Shown: positions 11,740 to 23,964 of the stretch, piece by piece | How the letters are laid out: the number at the start of each line of letters is the position of its first letter | Position numbering within the stretch: the stretch's first letter is position 1 | Assembly (NCBI RefSeq): GCF_000499845.2 | Contig: NC_023751.2 | Location: forward strand, 13,334,423-13,398,422 | DNA length: 64,000 bases | Source of the DNA: Phaseolus vulgaris | Lineage: Eukaryota > Streptophyta > Magnoliopsida > Fabales > Fabaceae | Direction: 5' to 3' | The notes under the pieces: model-generated | Seen by the model: the letters and a program-made list of their open reading frames with translations, nothing else | Databases searched by the model: none | Told to the model about the DNA's origin: nothing | Position numbers and translations under genes: made by a program

Positions 11740-13106
11740 GGATATGCATTTATGCACGATGCATTGGAGACACAAAAACGCTTAATAAATAAACGATCAA
11801 GACTATATATAACAATAATAATTACAATCTAACTCGTTATATTTAATAACATGCCAGTTTGAGAACGATTTATTTTTGGTGTAATTTTTTTTTTTAAATC
11901 ACTAAAATAGGTAAATTTTTTAATGTTAGTTATATATGAAAATACGACTTTAAAATGAAGAAATTATGCTTCTAATTACGATTTTGGTTTTTCTCGTTAA
12001 AATAATGACATGGTATCCAAAACGTTATTTCAATATATAATTGCTTTGGTTTATGGGATTCTATGACATTAACGAAAACGTATAAACGAAAATGAGAAAA
12101 AAACGAAGAGAAAACAAAAGCAAAATAAAAATAAAAAAAACAGAAAAAACAGACCACGTGTATTTATCACTCAATTTCAAACATGACCAAATTATCTTCG
12201 TATCTATATCATTTATCTTAGTACTGTCAAAACATAAATATAAATATGTAAATAAAAATTTATAATCAACAATTTAAATATATAGAGTCACATGCAAACA
12301 CCCTAACTTTAAGAATTATAATTTTTTTCCAAAACCAACTTAAAATAAAAGGTAAACGAGAGACTTACTATAAAATAAGTTATAATTGGACAAATTTACT
12401 CTATTCTTCACCAAATTTCTAAGGTGGATTCTCAAAAGATGTATTTGATTAACCATGGTTATTTTGAGATGTATGAAATCTTTCATTATTATTTCCTGAA
12501 AGTTCTGTCAAAAGAAAATAAGATGATTAAATATTGAGATTGTATATGTGAGAAAATTGAAACTGAGTATCTTTTTAAAGTTGTATAATAATTTATAATA
12601 TGGAAGTAAATATAAGACATGTGTTACTTAAAAGAAATCTAGAATTTAATATTTTAACAAGCAATTTATTTCATTCCATCACCATGCTACTAATTTAAAT
12701 TTTAAATAATATTTTTATTTATATGTTTGTTATCTTACTTAAATATAATATTTTATTATTAAAATGAAATTATTACGTGTTAGTTTGAAAAACTTAGTTA
12801 TCAAACAATAATTTTTGAACAATCTATTATACTGTCAAGTGGTCTTAAATATTTTGATTATTGACCTATCTGGTTGAATCACTCAATCAGTGATTCAATT
12901 TTTCTTTTTATCCAAACCCAGTGACTAACCATGCCACCAACCATCACAGATTTGACCGTAAACGAGTTATTAAAATAAACCCAAACACCATAAAGAATGA
13001 ACATTGAACTTCAAGAGCTGGATTAAGCTAACACCCTCCTCCACTGTAGCTCTGCAAGAATTCCATTGTCTGAAAATTACGTTAATGTTCCCCTGTTGCA
13101 TTAGCC
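11740..13106. other. Intergenic, nothing recognised
   Basis: AT-rich sequence between the RWP-RK pseudogene start and the stop codon of the PPR gene. The part nearest 13106 should contain the PPR 3' UTR. No gene, RNA or clear repeat was recognised. Confidence 0.5.
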
Positions 13107-14759
13107 TCAGCTTTCCCACTTAACTGGAATCCCCTGAACAAGCATCCCCTCAAACACTGTCTCCCCCTCTTTCAATTTGCCCTTTGCACACAACACCTTC
13201 ACAAAAGTGCAGAAAATGTCTTGTTTGATTACAAAATTCTTGTTCATAAGGTCATAAAATGTCTTTAGTGCCATTTCTTCGTCCCCGTCTTCACAATATC
13301 CCTCAAGTAAGCAGCTATACATAGTGGCATCCAGGTTATGTCCATTCTGAAGCATGTCCGAAACAAGCTCTTCAACTGCCTGCATCCTACCCTTCACTTT
13401 ACAGAGGCCACATATCAATATGCAATATGACAAGAAGTTGGGGGAGCATCGCATCTGACTCATCTGCTTCAAAAGAAGAACCCCTTCATCAATCTTCCCC
13501 TCATCCACAAGAACTCTAAACACAGCATTGAAGCTTGACACACTTGGCTTAACACCCCTCGTCACCATTTCTCTCAGAAGTGAGACTGCTTCTCTTGGCT
13601 TTCCAATCTTGCAATACTCATTCACAACAACCCCATATGCTTTCACATCCGGCTTCATCCCCCGACTAACCATTTCCCTCAAATGCTTAAAAGCTTCATC
13701 AGACTTTCCCACGATACACAACCCCTTCAACAAGCTAGTGTTTGTGGCGACATTGTCCTTCAAACCATTCAACCGCATCCTACTCATCATCTTCTTTGCC
13801 TCATCCACTTCTCCGCTCAAACAAAGACCTTCAACCAACGCATTGTAGGTCACAACATTCGGAGAACACCCTCGTTCCATCATCTCCTTCAGACACTCCA
13901 CCGCCTTTTTGAACTCACCTCTCTTCGAATACCCATAAATCAAAGTGGTGAAACTCACCACATCCGGCTCACAACTCTTACTCTCCACCATTCTGTCAAA
14001 AACCCACCTGGCACCCTCCATGTCACCCCTCTTACAAAACCCGTGAATCAACGTGTTGTAAGTAACCATGTTGGGTTCGCAGCGCATTTCGTCGAACACC
14101 TTGCGCGCACTCGCGACCATCCCCACTTTGCAAAACCCACGAATCATAGTGGTGTGAGTGTAAACATCAGGTTCCACCACAGCTTCTGCGAGGACCTGAT
14201 CGTAGATGGCCTTGGCAAAATTAATACGGTTGGCCCTGACGAGCACGCCCAAGATGGCATTGCACGAGAAGACGCGGCGTCCTGTTCCCAAGTTTTTGGC
14301 TTTGTGGAACCAGTGAATGGCGCCCCTGATATCGCCGCAGTGGCCGAGAGCGTTGATGAATCTGCAGATGAGGAAGTCGGAGAGTTTGTTGGAGTGGCGC
14401 AGGAGGGAGTAGGCGGTGGAGAAGAGGGAGTGGGAGAGCAAGAGATCGGTGATGGCGGCGTAGCAGAAGGGGGTGTGGGAGTAGTTTTTAGGGTTGGGGA
14501 TGGGATTGGAGGCCCAGTTGAAGAAGTGAAGGGCGTGGTGTGGGTTCTTTTGGTTCCTGATCACCTGAACGACAATGTCTGGGGTGAGGTGAGGAGAGAA
14601 TTTTGTGAGAGGTGAGAAATCTGGAATTTGGGGATTTAGGGTTTGAAGGATTGAGGTTATGGAGGTTATGAGAAAGAGATTTGGGATTGGAATGGTGGAT
14701 GAAGAAGAAGAGGAAGTAGAACAAGGTTTTGCTATGGCTTTTCCAAATGCCTGAGCCAT
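13107..14759 (-). CDS. P-class pentatricopeptide repeat (PPR) protein, intronless
   Basis: A single open frame of 550 residues starts at the ATG at 14759. The frame extends 12 codons further only through a TTG, so the MAQAFGKAIA start is preferred. The Ser/Thr/Pro-rich N-terminus, poor in acidic residues, looks like an organelle transit peptide. From about residue 150 the protein is a chain of 35-residue PPR motifs: PDVYTHTTMIRGFCKVGMV, PNMVTYNTLIHGFCKRGDM, PDVVSFTTLIYGYSKRGEF, PNVVTYNALVEGLCLSGEV and several more to the end. There is no DYW or E domain, so it is P-class. Such proteins bind organelle RNA and act in its stability, splicing or translation. The RNA target cannot be read from this. 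Lack of introns is usual for the family. The upstream neighbour is a LINE whose poly(A) tail lies about 210 bp from the ATG. Confidence 0.92.
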   Translation of the reverse strand: MAQAFGKAIAKPCSTSSSSSSTIPIPNLFLITSITSILQTLNPQIPDFSPLTKFSPHLTPDIVVQVIRNQKNPHHALHFFNWASNPIPNPKNYSHTPFCYAAITDLLLSHSLFSTAYSLLRHSNKLSDFLICRFINALGHCGDIRGAIHWFHKAKNLGTGRRVFSCNAILGVLVRANRINFAKAIYDQVLAEAVVEPDVYTHTTMIRGFCKVGMVASARKVFDEMRCEPNMVTYNTLIHGFCKRGDMEGARWVFDRMVESKSCEPDVVSFTTLIYGYSKRGEFKKAVECLKEMMERGCSPNVVTYNALVEGLCLSGEVDEAKKMMSRMRLNGLKDNVATNTSLLKGLCIVGKSDEAFKHLREMVSRGMKPDVKAYGVVVNEYCKIGKPREAVSLLREMVTRGVKPSVSSFNAVFRVLVDEGKIDEGVLLLKQMSQMRCSPNFLSYCILICGLCKVKGRMQAVEELVSDMLQNGHNLDATMYSCLLEGYCEDGDEEMALKTFYDLMNKNFVIKQDIFCTFVKVLCAKGKLKEGETVFEGMLVQGIPVKWES

Positions 14760-14966
14760 AATCACACTCTTAGGTGTTTGGAAAATATGGATCAACTCAT
14801 GTTTTTTTTTTCTTTCTTTGGTTTCTTGAATTAGTCTTTTTTTTATCCAAGCATTCTAAGTCCTCTCACCTACCTATATATTGCGCTAATTAATTGATTG
14901 ATTATAATGTGTAAAAAATAATATATCTACTCCAAAATTATATAAAAAAAACATAATATTAAAGGG

Positions 14967-17900
14967 TTTTTTTTTTTTTTTTTAATGAAAATTTTCATGT
15001 TAGGCATCACTATGCAACTTGACATCTCAGCTAGGCTGACATCTCAAGTAACAACAATCATCTGCCATCACATGAAAAAAGTATTATTAATAAAAGGAAA
15101 AAGAAAGAAAATACAAAAATATGGGGGGACTAGACCAAAACCCACATGTTAACAAAAACGATACATAGGTAGACTATACCTATTCATAAAGAATTCTAAG
15201 AACAGACTAGATGGAAGTCTATTATACCAATGAAATGATTGTCTTGAATGAACCCTAAATTAGCCAACTTATCAGCACATGCATTTCCCTCACGAAAAAT
15301 ATGAGTAACCCTAAACCTGATTGTCCTACAGAAATTAAGACAAGTATTTCATCGATTACGAAGCATCCACGGAACAGTAGTCCTAGCAGTAAACGCAGCA
15401 CAAACCAAGACAGAATCACATTCAAGCCAAACATTAGTAAGTCCCATCTTTTGAGCATCCTCCATAGCATGTATAACTCCATAAAACTCAGCAACCAAAG
15501 CAGTTTGAACTTCAAGAAACCCTGAAAAAGCACCAATAAATTCTCCCATACTCCCACGAAAAATACCTCCACAAGTAGCAAGACCAGGATACCCCTAGCA
15601 GCCCCATCAGTGTTAATTTTAACCCAGCCTGGTGAAGGAAATTCCCATCTAACTGGAAGAGGATGAAGAACTTTCCCACTACGAGTCTTAATACCAAAAA
15701 ACTTAATCACGTTGAAATCCAACATATCATTCTTCATTGAAGCTTTAGACGAATTTCCCACTAGACGAGTTAAATCTTTAATTACCGAAATAGCCTTAGA
15801 AACCTCAATCTTATCCTGAAATCTAGCATAATTCCTCATACGCCATATCATCCATATAGAAAAGGTTGTCACAGCAAGTTTAATCAATTTAACCAAAGGA
15901 CTACCATCACTCTTAATAAAAGAAAGAAGATCATCCTTATTAGAGAAATGAGAAGTAAGAAAAATTTGTCGAACCAAACTCCAAATATGTAATGCATTAG
16001 AACATTCAAAAAATAGATGTTGAATAGATTCTTCATGCTTTTCACAAAGCGTACACATAGAACATATATGCAAACCCTTATTCTGAATATGCAGATCTGT
16101 AGGAAGTCTCCCATGAAAATTTTTTCAGAGTACTAAAGTTTTGGAAGGCGGAATAGATGAAGACCAAATGAACTTACCCCAACCACCTGGAACTCCTGGT
16201 TCCAAGAAAAAAGTCATAGCCGATTTAAGAGTGAAACGACCAGACTCATCTAGAATCCAATTAGGAATATCTTGTTCCTCTCTAACCATGATATGATTAA
16301 AAAAATGCGGCATCTGCTGTAAAGATAAGGGAATATTCCAATCATAACCTGACCAAAATTGAGAGACTGTATCCGGAATGTTAGCCCCATCAGATAACCC
16401 TGCAATATTTGTTAAAGAAGTAGTAGAACACCATTTATCATTCCAGAAATTAATAAAAGAACCTGTACCAACAGTCCAAGAAGTATAATCAAGTATGATA
16501 GAATAAAATTGTTTAATTCCAAGCCAAAGAGAGGAGGATCTATAAACCATTCTAAACTCGTATTTTGATTTAAGAACTCTGGCTTTCAAGAGTAAAGACC
16601 AAGGTTTGTTGCTATAAGCGAAGTTCCAAGCAAGCTTAAGAAGATATGAATTATTTTCATGATGAAGATTAATAATATTCAAGCCTCCATCCTCAAGAGG
16701 TGAACAAATTTTCGCCCAATTAACAGTAGCGATACCTTTTTTCATAATATCACCAGTCCAAATAAAATTCCGGCACCACTGCTCAACTTGCTTAATAAGA
16801 GAAACTGGCCATTTATACATATTAAAACTATAAGCTAGAAATCCAGTAATCACTGTATTGACCAGCTGGATCCGACCCATCATGCTAAGAGATTTACCTT
16901 TCCAAGATGCTAGCTTCAATTTGACTTTATCAGCCAAAGGTTGAAGAAATCGACACTTTGGAGCACCAACAAAGATAGGCACTCCTAAATAATTGAAAGG
17001 CAAACAACCATGACTACAAGAAAGAATATTTTGAATTTTGGTGACAAATCTTGGAGAATTATCCATGGTGAAGAAACTACTTTTAGAGTTATTAATATAT
17101 TGACCAGAAAAATCACCATATGTTTTAAGAAAAGTACTCAAATTTCAAAGAGACTTAATATCCCCCCTACAGAAAATAAAAATGTCATCAGCATACAAAA
17201 TATGAGAGGGAGTGAGATAACCTTTCGGACTAGCCATATTTAAAATCTTCTTATCATTCACAAGCTTAGAAATACCTCTACTAAGAACGTCCTCTGCAAG
17301 ACAAAAAAGTAAAGGAGACAATGGATCACCTTGTCTTACACCTCGACTGCAGGGAAAAAAACCCACCAAACTACCACTTATTCTGATAGAAAGCATAGCT
17401 GAACGGAGAATTGTACTAATCCAACTGACAAACGAGGGGTGAAAACCAAAGCGTTTCAAAACTAATAATAAGAACTTCCAACTCAGAGTGTCAAAAGCTT
17501 TATGAATATCAACTTTGTAAGCCACATTACCTCCTCTAACCTTTTTAGAAAGCATATTAATAGCCTCAGAAGCAATACCAATGCAATCCTGAATCTGTCT
17601 ACCCTGCACAAACCCATATTGATTAGGAGAAATGATTCTAGCAGCCACAAGAGCAAGCCTATCCGCCAGTATCTTGGAAATAATTTTAAATTTGAAATTA
17701 GCAACAGCAATTGGCCTGTAATCTTTAATGGAATCAGCACCCTGAATCTTAGGAATAAGAGATACCACATTACTGTTCATTCCAGGGAGAACCCAATTTT
17801 GTTTAAAAAATTGTTGAACAGCATTAGAAACATCTGTCCCAATAATTTCCCAGCAAGAATGATAGAAAACACCACCAAAACCATCAGGACCAGGAGCACT

Positions 17901-18899
17901 ATTACCGTTAAGATGAAAAACCGCATTCTTGATTTCAGAAAAATGAGGACATTTAATCAACATCATATTTTCCTCAGAGGAAACCATCGGAGGAATATAA
18001 GTACCAATAAAATCTTCCATATTATCAGCATTCAGAACATTAGAAATAGACTCACCATAAAGATTTTTATAAAAGTCCAAAATATGATCCTCAATGATTT
18101 TAGGATCCTCCGTAACCTCATTATCAATCCGTAGACGATGAATCCCACTAGAATTATTTCTCCTTTTGACCACAGCATAGAAAAAAGCTGTATTTCGATC
18201 TCCATCCTTGAACCATAACATCTTAGCCCTTTCTTTCCAAAACAAATATTGACAGTGAAGAGCATGATCAAGCTCCTCCTTAGCAATCTTTTCTTGACAA
18301 AGAAGCCCATCACTATCAGACAAACTAGCAGTCTCTAAGTTTTTTTGAATACCAAGGAGGATACCCTGCTTAAGAAGAACTGCATTGTGAACATTACCAA
18401 AAGAATTTTTATTCCAGTCCCGGAGCTCAAGTTTCAACCTTTTTAACTTATGTTGCAAGATAAACATAGGACAACCAACAACCTTATTAGCCCAAGAATC
18501 ATGAATAAGCTTCATACACGAAGTGTCCTGAAGCCACATAGAAAAGAAACGAAAATTGCTAACCTTCCGCAAAGAATTACTAACAAGACTAGCAAGAATA
18601 GGGGAATGATCAGAACAATTTTTAACAAGAACTTGATAAGTACAAGAATCCCATTCATCCAGACACACTCCATTACATAAAGCCCTATCCAGTCTTCTGT
18701 GAATTCTATGCAACCCTCTCCTTCCGTTACACCAAGTATAACAAGATCCAGTAAAAGGCATACAAGAAAGATCATTAGTATTAATCCAATCCAGGAATTC
18801 ATTACAAGAAACCTGATTAGGAGCCACTCCCCCTTTACAGTCATCCGCCGAGAACACAACATTAAAATCTCCCAGAATACACCAAGGCCCTGTGAAATA
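14967..18899 (-). mobile_element. LINE (L1-type, with RNase H), 5' truncated
   Basis: A minus-strand non-LTR retrotransposon. It starts inside the endonuclease domain (GPWCILGDFN near 18890), so it is 5' truncated, as LINE insertions often are. It ends in a poly(A) tail seen as a T run at about 14967-14984. It contains endonuclease end, reverse transcriptase, zinc-binding (zf-RVT) and plant-type RNase H regions. I looked for a target-site duplication next to the 5' junction and after the tail and saw no convincing match. The element lies immediately upstream of the PPR gene in the same orientation. Confidence 0.88.
15196..18899 (-). pseudogene. LINE ORF2 remnant (endonuclease end, RT, zf-RVT, RNase H)
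   Basis: The frame is continuous from about 18899 to near 15600 apart from two in-frame TGA codons. One follows GDIKSL at about 17145-17147. The other, at about 16125-16127, stands where Trp is expected in the motif before HGRLPTD. The RT domain has APGPDGF, LIPKIQGA, the PNQYGFVQGRQI block, RGVRQGDPLSPLLFCL and the catalytic YADD. The zinc-binding region reads CTLCEKHEESIQHLFFEC. A one-base deletion near 15596 shifts the RNase H part into another frame. There its acidic residues remain recognisable: TDGA, AEFYG, LECDS and ACADKLAN. So few lesions imply a recent insertion. It cannot make an intact protein. Confidence 0.88.
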
Positions 18900-19949
18900 T
18901 TTTATGAAAAATGTATGTAAGAATAATTTTCAAATTGATTTAAGAAGCAGTCTTTAATTCTATTGAATTTGAATATCTTTATTACGCATGAACCCATATA
19001 CCCACTCTACTTTCCACTTTTTTCTGTATCATACTTCCCATTTTCTTTCCTTTACTTTTTCATGTAAAACATATTTTCATTCTCACTTCTCTTTCTCTTT
19101 CTATGTTTTGATTAATCTTTGTGGAACCCTAATTTAAGCTCTGTCTTATGAAATTGTAATTGAAGTTTGTGACTAGATGGAGGGGAAGACTTAACAAAAG
19201 GAGTTGTGGGTGACACCATCACAACAATTGATAATTCTTTTTATGTGCATTTCAATTTGTGAAACACAAAGAGTAAGTGATGAAAGTCCTTGATCGTAAG
19301 AAGTTTTCGGATTTAAATAAAATCGTACAGAACATTAACTAAAATATATTATTATTTCCTCATGTTTTACGAAAAAGTTACTTCCAATCTTCAAACAGGG
19401 AGAAACTCAGTTAGAAGAATATAGAAAGAGGAAGAACGTAGAAAGAGGAAAACACTGAACCCCAAGACACTATTTTCCGTGCGTGTTCCTACCATTGTCG
19501 TGCTTACCCCAAACTTAAGGTTCCAATGCGAAGGAACATTGTTAAGAGCGGTGTGTAATCTGGATTCAGTGCGTGTTGCATCTCAAAAAAAAGTTTCATG
19601 CGCTTCTATATCCCCAGGAGAGTGTGGGGGAAAGATTTGTAGTTTTGTTTGTGAATAGAAAAAAAAAGGTTCGTTTTGGGATTTGATTTGGAAGATTAAG
19701 AATAAGGGCGACGGAGGATATGGAGAGGAAGTAGTTGACGGTGGTGGTAAAGGATAAGAACAATTTGACTAAGTCTCTGTGCGGATCCAAGGCAAAGAAA
19801 AGAGAAACATATTTTATTATATTCTTGTCTTTTGTATATAATATTTTTCATGATTAATGTTGATTAAATTGATGATGAATTTTTTGTTTATTGATTAATA
19901 GTGTCACATGTGTTGTAATGATAAAAATAAAAAATGTGGATACATAGGT

Positions 19950-20275
19950 CATTACAAGAAAATCATGAAATAGAAACCAATTTTAGAGACCAACAATAAT
20001 TGATTGCTATACTAAATTAGAGACTATTTTAGACACTAAAAAAACTTTTTGTTTCTAAACCAGTTTCTATTATTATTAAATGGTTTCTAAATCAGTATCT
20101 AATTAGTTACTAATGTTTTTGCTATCAAATTTAGAATCTAAATAATTGGTAGTTAAAACTTTGGTAGCTAATTAGATATCAAATTATAAACTATTTAATA
20201 ATATCATTGCAGTTAAAACCTTGGTAACTAATTAAATACCAAATTATAAATCATTTAGTAATATCGTTCCTACAT
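19950..20275. mobile_element. CACTA-like terminal and subterminal remnant
   Basis: CATTACAAGAAAA at about 19950 differs by one base from CACTACAAGAAAA, the common plant CACTA terminus. It is followed by dense subterminal phrases such as TTAGAGACC and GAAACCAATTTTAGAGACC, and by paired repeats. No transposase and no opposite terminus were found nearby, so this is at most a one-ended remnant. Confidence 0.4.
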
Positions 20276-21329
20276 TTAGAGTCAATATTCAATTTAGTAC
20301 CCTGATTTTTAAATAAATTAATTTGATCCTATATTTTTTAAAAATATCCAAATTAGTTGTTCCCTTGTCTTTGTTTGGGAAAAGAAAATTCTCAACAACC
20401 ACCTCGTGACTATGGGAATAGTTTGCTTGAGAATGAGAGTTGTTTACAATGCCAAAAGCTTCCTTCTCCAACTGCTTCTTGCGTTTGCATATTGGGTCAG
20501 CTTTTTTGGCCAATGATACACAAAATTCGCAATATAATATTAATAATGTATAAAGATTTTATTTCAAATTTATCTTTTTATTATCGCTTGATACAGGGAT
20601 GTTAGTTAATATTTGCAATAGTATTTATCTTTTAAATATTTAGCAATGAGTTTTCAACTTTTGTTTGGTTTGATATAAAAATAAGTACTTAAAAAGAAAA
20701 TTCTATTAAAACTAGTAATTAGTTTTTTTAATAAAAAAAATAGTTATTGATAAACTTGATTGAAAATTTAAAGATAAAATTAAATATATTTTTACCTTTT
20801 AAAATATTTGTATTAAAAAAATTATTGATATAAATGTTATATTATTATAATACTCAACACTAAAAAATTATTTATTATATAAAAAAAATACTTGTAAAGA
20901 TTCAATTTAATAATTCTTTTATTACAACTAAAGAGGAGGTATAAAGTTTTGAATTAAAAATAAAAACCAAATTCAGTTATAATTACATTACAATGATAAA
21001 AAAAATTTTAATCTTTGAAAATAATGTTACTAAAAAATTAGTACAAATAAATATTATTATATATAAATTGTTTTAAATTAATTAGAAAATTCAAATTTAA
21101 ATTCAAATCAAACAGTTGCGTTAAATATTTTAGTATATCTATTATGTATAAAATAATTCATTTACATAAGTTTAATAAATTATTAATTTATCAATCATAT
21201 GCTATATGCTGATAAAGTGTGCGCCTATTTGTAATTTTTCATAGGAGTAAAAGATGGTTATGCACGTAGAAGGTTGTTGGGATAGAAAATTCACATTAAA
21301 AAAATAATTTTCTACATTCAATATATTTC

Positions 21330-21595
21330 TGTTTTTACCTGGGTCACATTATTTTCTTGCATTTTTGCCAGTGAAATTTTCATCAGAGAAATGACCATTA
21401 CCATTTAATAATAAACACCTGTTTTCTCTTACATAATAACAAAATCAATATCTTTATTAAAATTAATCACTAGAATAAAATTAAAAAAGGAATTAGTTAT
21501 GACAGAATTAATAGTTTCATTCAAGATAACTTAAGATGACTTATTAAAAAATATAACTTCACAGAGGAAATAAAAAAAATACAATTGGTGATCCA
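21330..21595. repeat. Copy 1 of a dispersed 0.26-kb duplication
   Basis: This nearly matches about 38040-38285, sharing GTGAAATTTTCATCAGAGAA, AATCAATATCTTTATTA and GAATTAGTTATGACAGAATT in the same order and orientation. The other copy lies just 3' of the intact RWP-RK gene, so this block probably derives from RWP-RK 3' flank. No RWP-RK exon was seen beside it. Confidence 0.75.
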
Positions 21596-22969
21596 CTGTT
21601 AAATTTTAAATTTTGTTAGTTTATTATTTTTTTGTTGTTTTGGTCACAATTTTTTTGACAAATATTAATCAATAGTTATTTCAATCATAATTTACAATAA
21701 ACTTATTTTATTCTTTCAAATTGGTAACTAAATATCCTTTTTTATAAACAAATTAATTTGTTCCTTTTTCAGTTTCAAATTTGTGACACCCATCAATTAA
21801 TTGCTATTTCAATCAGAATTTACTACCTACTTATTTTAATCGTTAAAATTAATTATTAAATGTTCTTTTTAATCATTAGATTGAAAAATTAGCTTCCTTA
21901 TTCATAATAATCTTCTCAAATTGGGCCTAAATTAATCAAATAAAATTTAATATATGTAGATAATAGTGGGCAAAAACAAATTCACTATCTGATTAGCAAA
22001 ATTTATTTAAAAACAAATAAACCATATATTTAAATATATGGTTTCTTGACTTCTCTTTTATGAATTTTGTAAATAGTAAAAGTTATATGGATAATTTTCA
22101 AGTAAAGGTATCCACAATAAAAAGTAATATTCCATTTTGTTCTCGTTCATTTAAATATTCCATTTTATAAATTATCTGTTTTTAGGAAAAAATGTCATTA
22201 GTATACATATATATATATAGATAGATAAAATGATGATTATTTACTCTACTTACAGTACTGAGGATAAGTTGATGTAATTTTTAGTTTGAAATTAGTTTTT
22301 GTTGATACAAAAGAATAAAGAATAAAACCTAATTTTTAAAATTAAAATTTTACATCCGATCTAATTGTGATCCATACAGAAAGAGTACTATATGTATTAT
22401 TGAATATTTGATTAATTACATAATTACATGTGTTCTTCAATTTATTATACTAACAATTACGTATGAAATCAAAAGATGTTTTACTTTCATTATTTTTAAA
22501 TTAACATTTATTTTTTGTGTAATAAAAGAATGTAAGTGGAATATGAAATTTTGGTTTGGGGTGTCTTTAAAATGCAGAAGACCAACTTTCGTTCTTGTTT
22601 TTTCCTACTCATAATTTTCTCAATTTCCATAACCCTCTTTTTTTCACGCATTTAGATAAATGGTTCAGTTAGTTCAACACTATACTAGAGACATGAAGAA
22701 CAGATTTATAGTAAATTAACAAAGGAAAGCACTTATTTACAACACAAAATAAATAGATAGAAAAGTGACTATATATGTATTTATATATGCACTGATCAGT
22801 GCTACACAACAAATGCCTTCAATGTATATTAATCTCCCAATGGAGCACACAAAATATAAAACATATATTGGTTTCGCAACCATTCTAATATAACACACTC
22901 AAGACCTAAATAATAATATTATTCACCAAAGCATAACGGAAACAACATAAGCAAATGTAGTAGTACTAC

Positions 22970-23143
22970 TCAGTTGTTGAAGATTACCATATAGATGAAA
23001 ATGATTATAAGAACCACTGGAAAACAAATAAGCAAGGGAATTCCTGGTGGTGAAGGATTACCCATGAGAAGTGGACCAATCAGCATAATGGCTACAATGA
23101 TACCAAACACGAGCATGGAACCCCATACTTCAGGTTGCGTCAT
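22970..23143 (-). CDS. Small two-helix membrane protein, 57 aa, family unknown
   Basis: On the minus strand an ATG at 23143 opens 57 codons ending in TGA at 22970-22972. The product starts MTQPEVWGSM. Its first hydrophobic segment is at about residues 9-30 (LVFGIIVAIMLIGPLL). A Gly/Pro-rich turn (MGNPSPPGIP) follows, then a second hydrophobic segment at about 37-55 and a short NN end. A TATA box (CTATATATATAG) stands 68-79 bp upstream of the ATG, a normal distance for a plant promoter. I do not recognise the family. The clean hydrophobic-turn-hydrophobic design and the promoter argue for a real gene. Shortness and the lack of any homology search leave doubt. A membrane location is inferred from composition only. 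Confidence 0.6.
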   Translation of the reverse strand: MTQPEVWGSMLVFGIIVAIMLIGPLLMGNPSPPGIPLLICFPVVLIIIFIYMVIFNN

Positions 23144-23210
23144 TTCTCAAAGAAGGTTGATGATGTATGCAGTGTGTAGTGGTGCAATGGTGTATGCAGT
23201 GTGTTATGGC

Positions 23211-23222
23211 CTATATATATAG
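23211..23222 (-). promoter_or_regulatory. TATA box of the 57-aa membrane protein gene
   Basis: A perfect CTATATATATAG palindrome lies upstream of the ATG at 23143. Between them, the phrase GTATGCAGTGTGT occurs twice in the leader. Confidence 0.55.
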
Positions 23223-23664
23223 AGAGTTTTGATTGGCGAAAAGATGCAACGATTGATTGGTGTACACTAAAAACTGTTATAAAGAGAAATCTCATTTATA
23301 GGTACAAATCATAAATTAAATAATTGTAGAAACAGGTAAGGTATAAATCTGCATTAAACATACCAATTTATCATAAAATTTTCCATATGAAATAAAGAAA
23401 AAAAAAAGGGTTATAAGGTTCAGACACTCCTCTAAAATTATGTGTACGGACACATGTATCAGGCGACACTCGTACAACACGTATCGGTGAAATGTTCAAT
23501 TCAAAAAACATTTGTTGGATTTTTGATAATCCTAACACAATTTAAAAAAATGAGAAACATTAATTTTTTAAAAACTTAAACTTGTAGTATAAATTTTAGT
23601 ATGATTATAAAAATAAGGAAAAAATCATTTTGAACCAATCATGAAAAATATATTTCTGCTGAAA

Positions 23665-23790
23665 CATATTTATGTATATAAATCTTTATTATGATACTAA
23701 GAAACAAAGATAAAGGACATACTCAAACATATTTATGTACATAAATCTTTATTATCAAGTTAAGAAACAAAGATAAAGGACAGACATGGT
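23665..23790 (-). repeat. 63-bp tandem duplication in the EBF1 3' region
   Basis: CATATTTATGTA...AAATCTTTATTAT...AGAAACAAAGATAAAGGACA occurs twice in a row. Each unit supplies an AATAAA on the minus strand, so the EBF1-like transcript has two candidate polyadenylation signals. Confidence 0.7.
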
Positions 23791-23964
23791 GGCAAAACTG
23801 ATACAAAGCATGGCTAAAAACATCACGTGCTCTCATCCATGGAATGAATGCCAAAAAGCTTTCAACAGATTTCCAATTAAAGGAAACCTGGAAAAAAAAT
23901 GAGGTTGAAATATAACTGTATCTCTGGAAAAGGAGAACCGAGTAGTGGGATTGACCCAGTTTTT

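Larger units (their letters stand above)
18900..22969. other. Intergenic, decayed repeats
   Basis: About 4 kb with no recognisable gene. It contains a CACTA-like end (listed), a pair of about 60-bp repeats near 20150-20270, a pair of related about 110-bp units near 21640-21860, and a block (about 21330-21595) copied at 38.04 kb. Short frames at 19596-19790 and 20289-20513 match nothing I know and are AT-biased. Confidence 0.55.

Noticed and set aside
13683..14615. Plus-strand frame of 310 codons opposite the PPR gene
   Set aside because: It is antisense to a clear PPR coding sequence and has no domain. Long antisense frames are common opposite GC-richer repeat proteins.
14985..18915. Target-site duplication for the LINE
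   Set aside because: The sequences after the poly(A) tail and before the 5' junction are both AT-rich, but I saw no matching stretch longer than chance.
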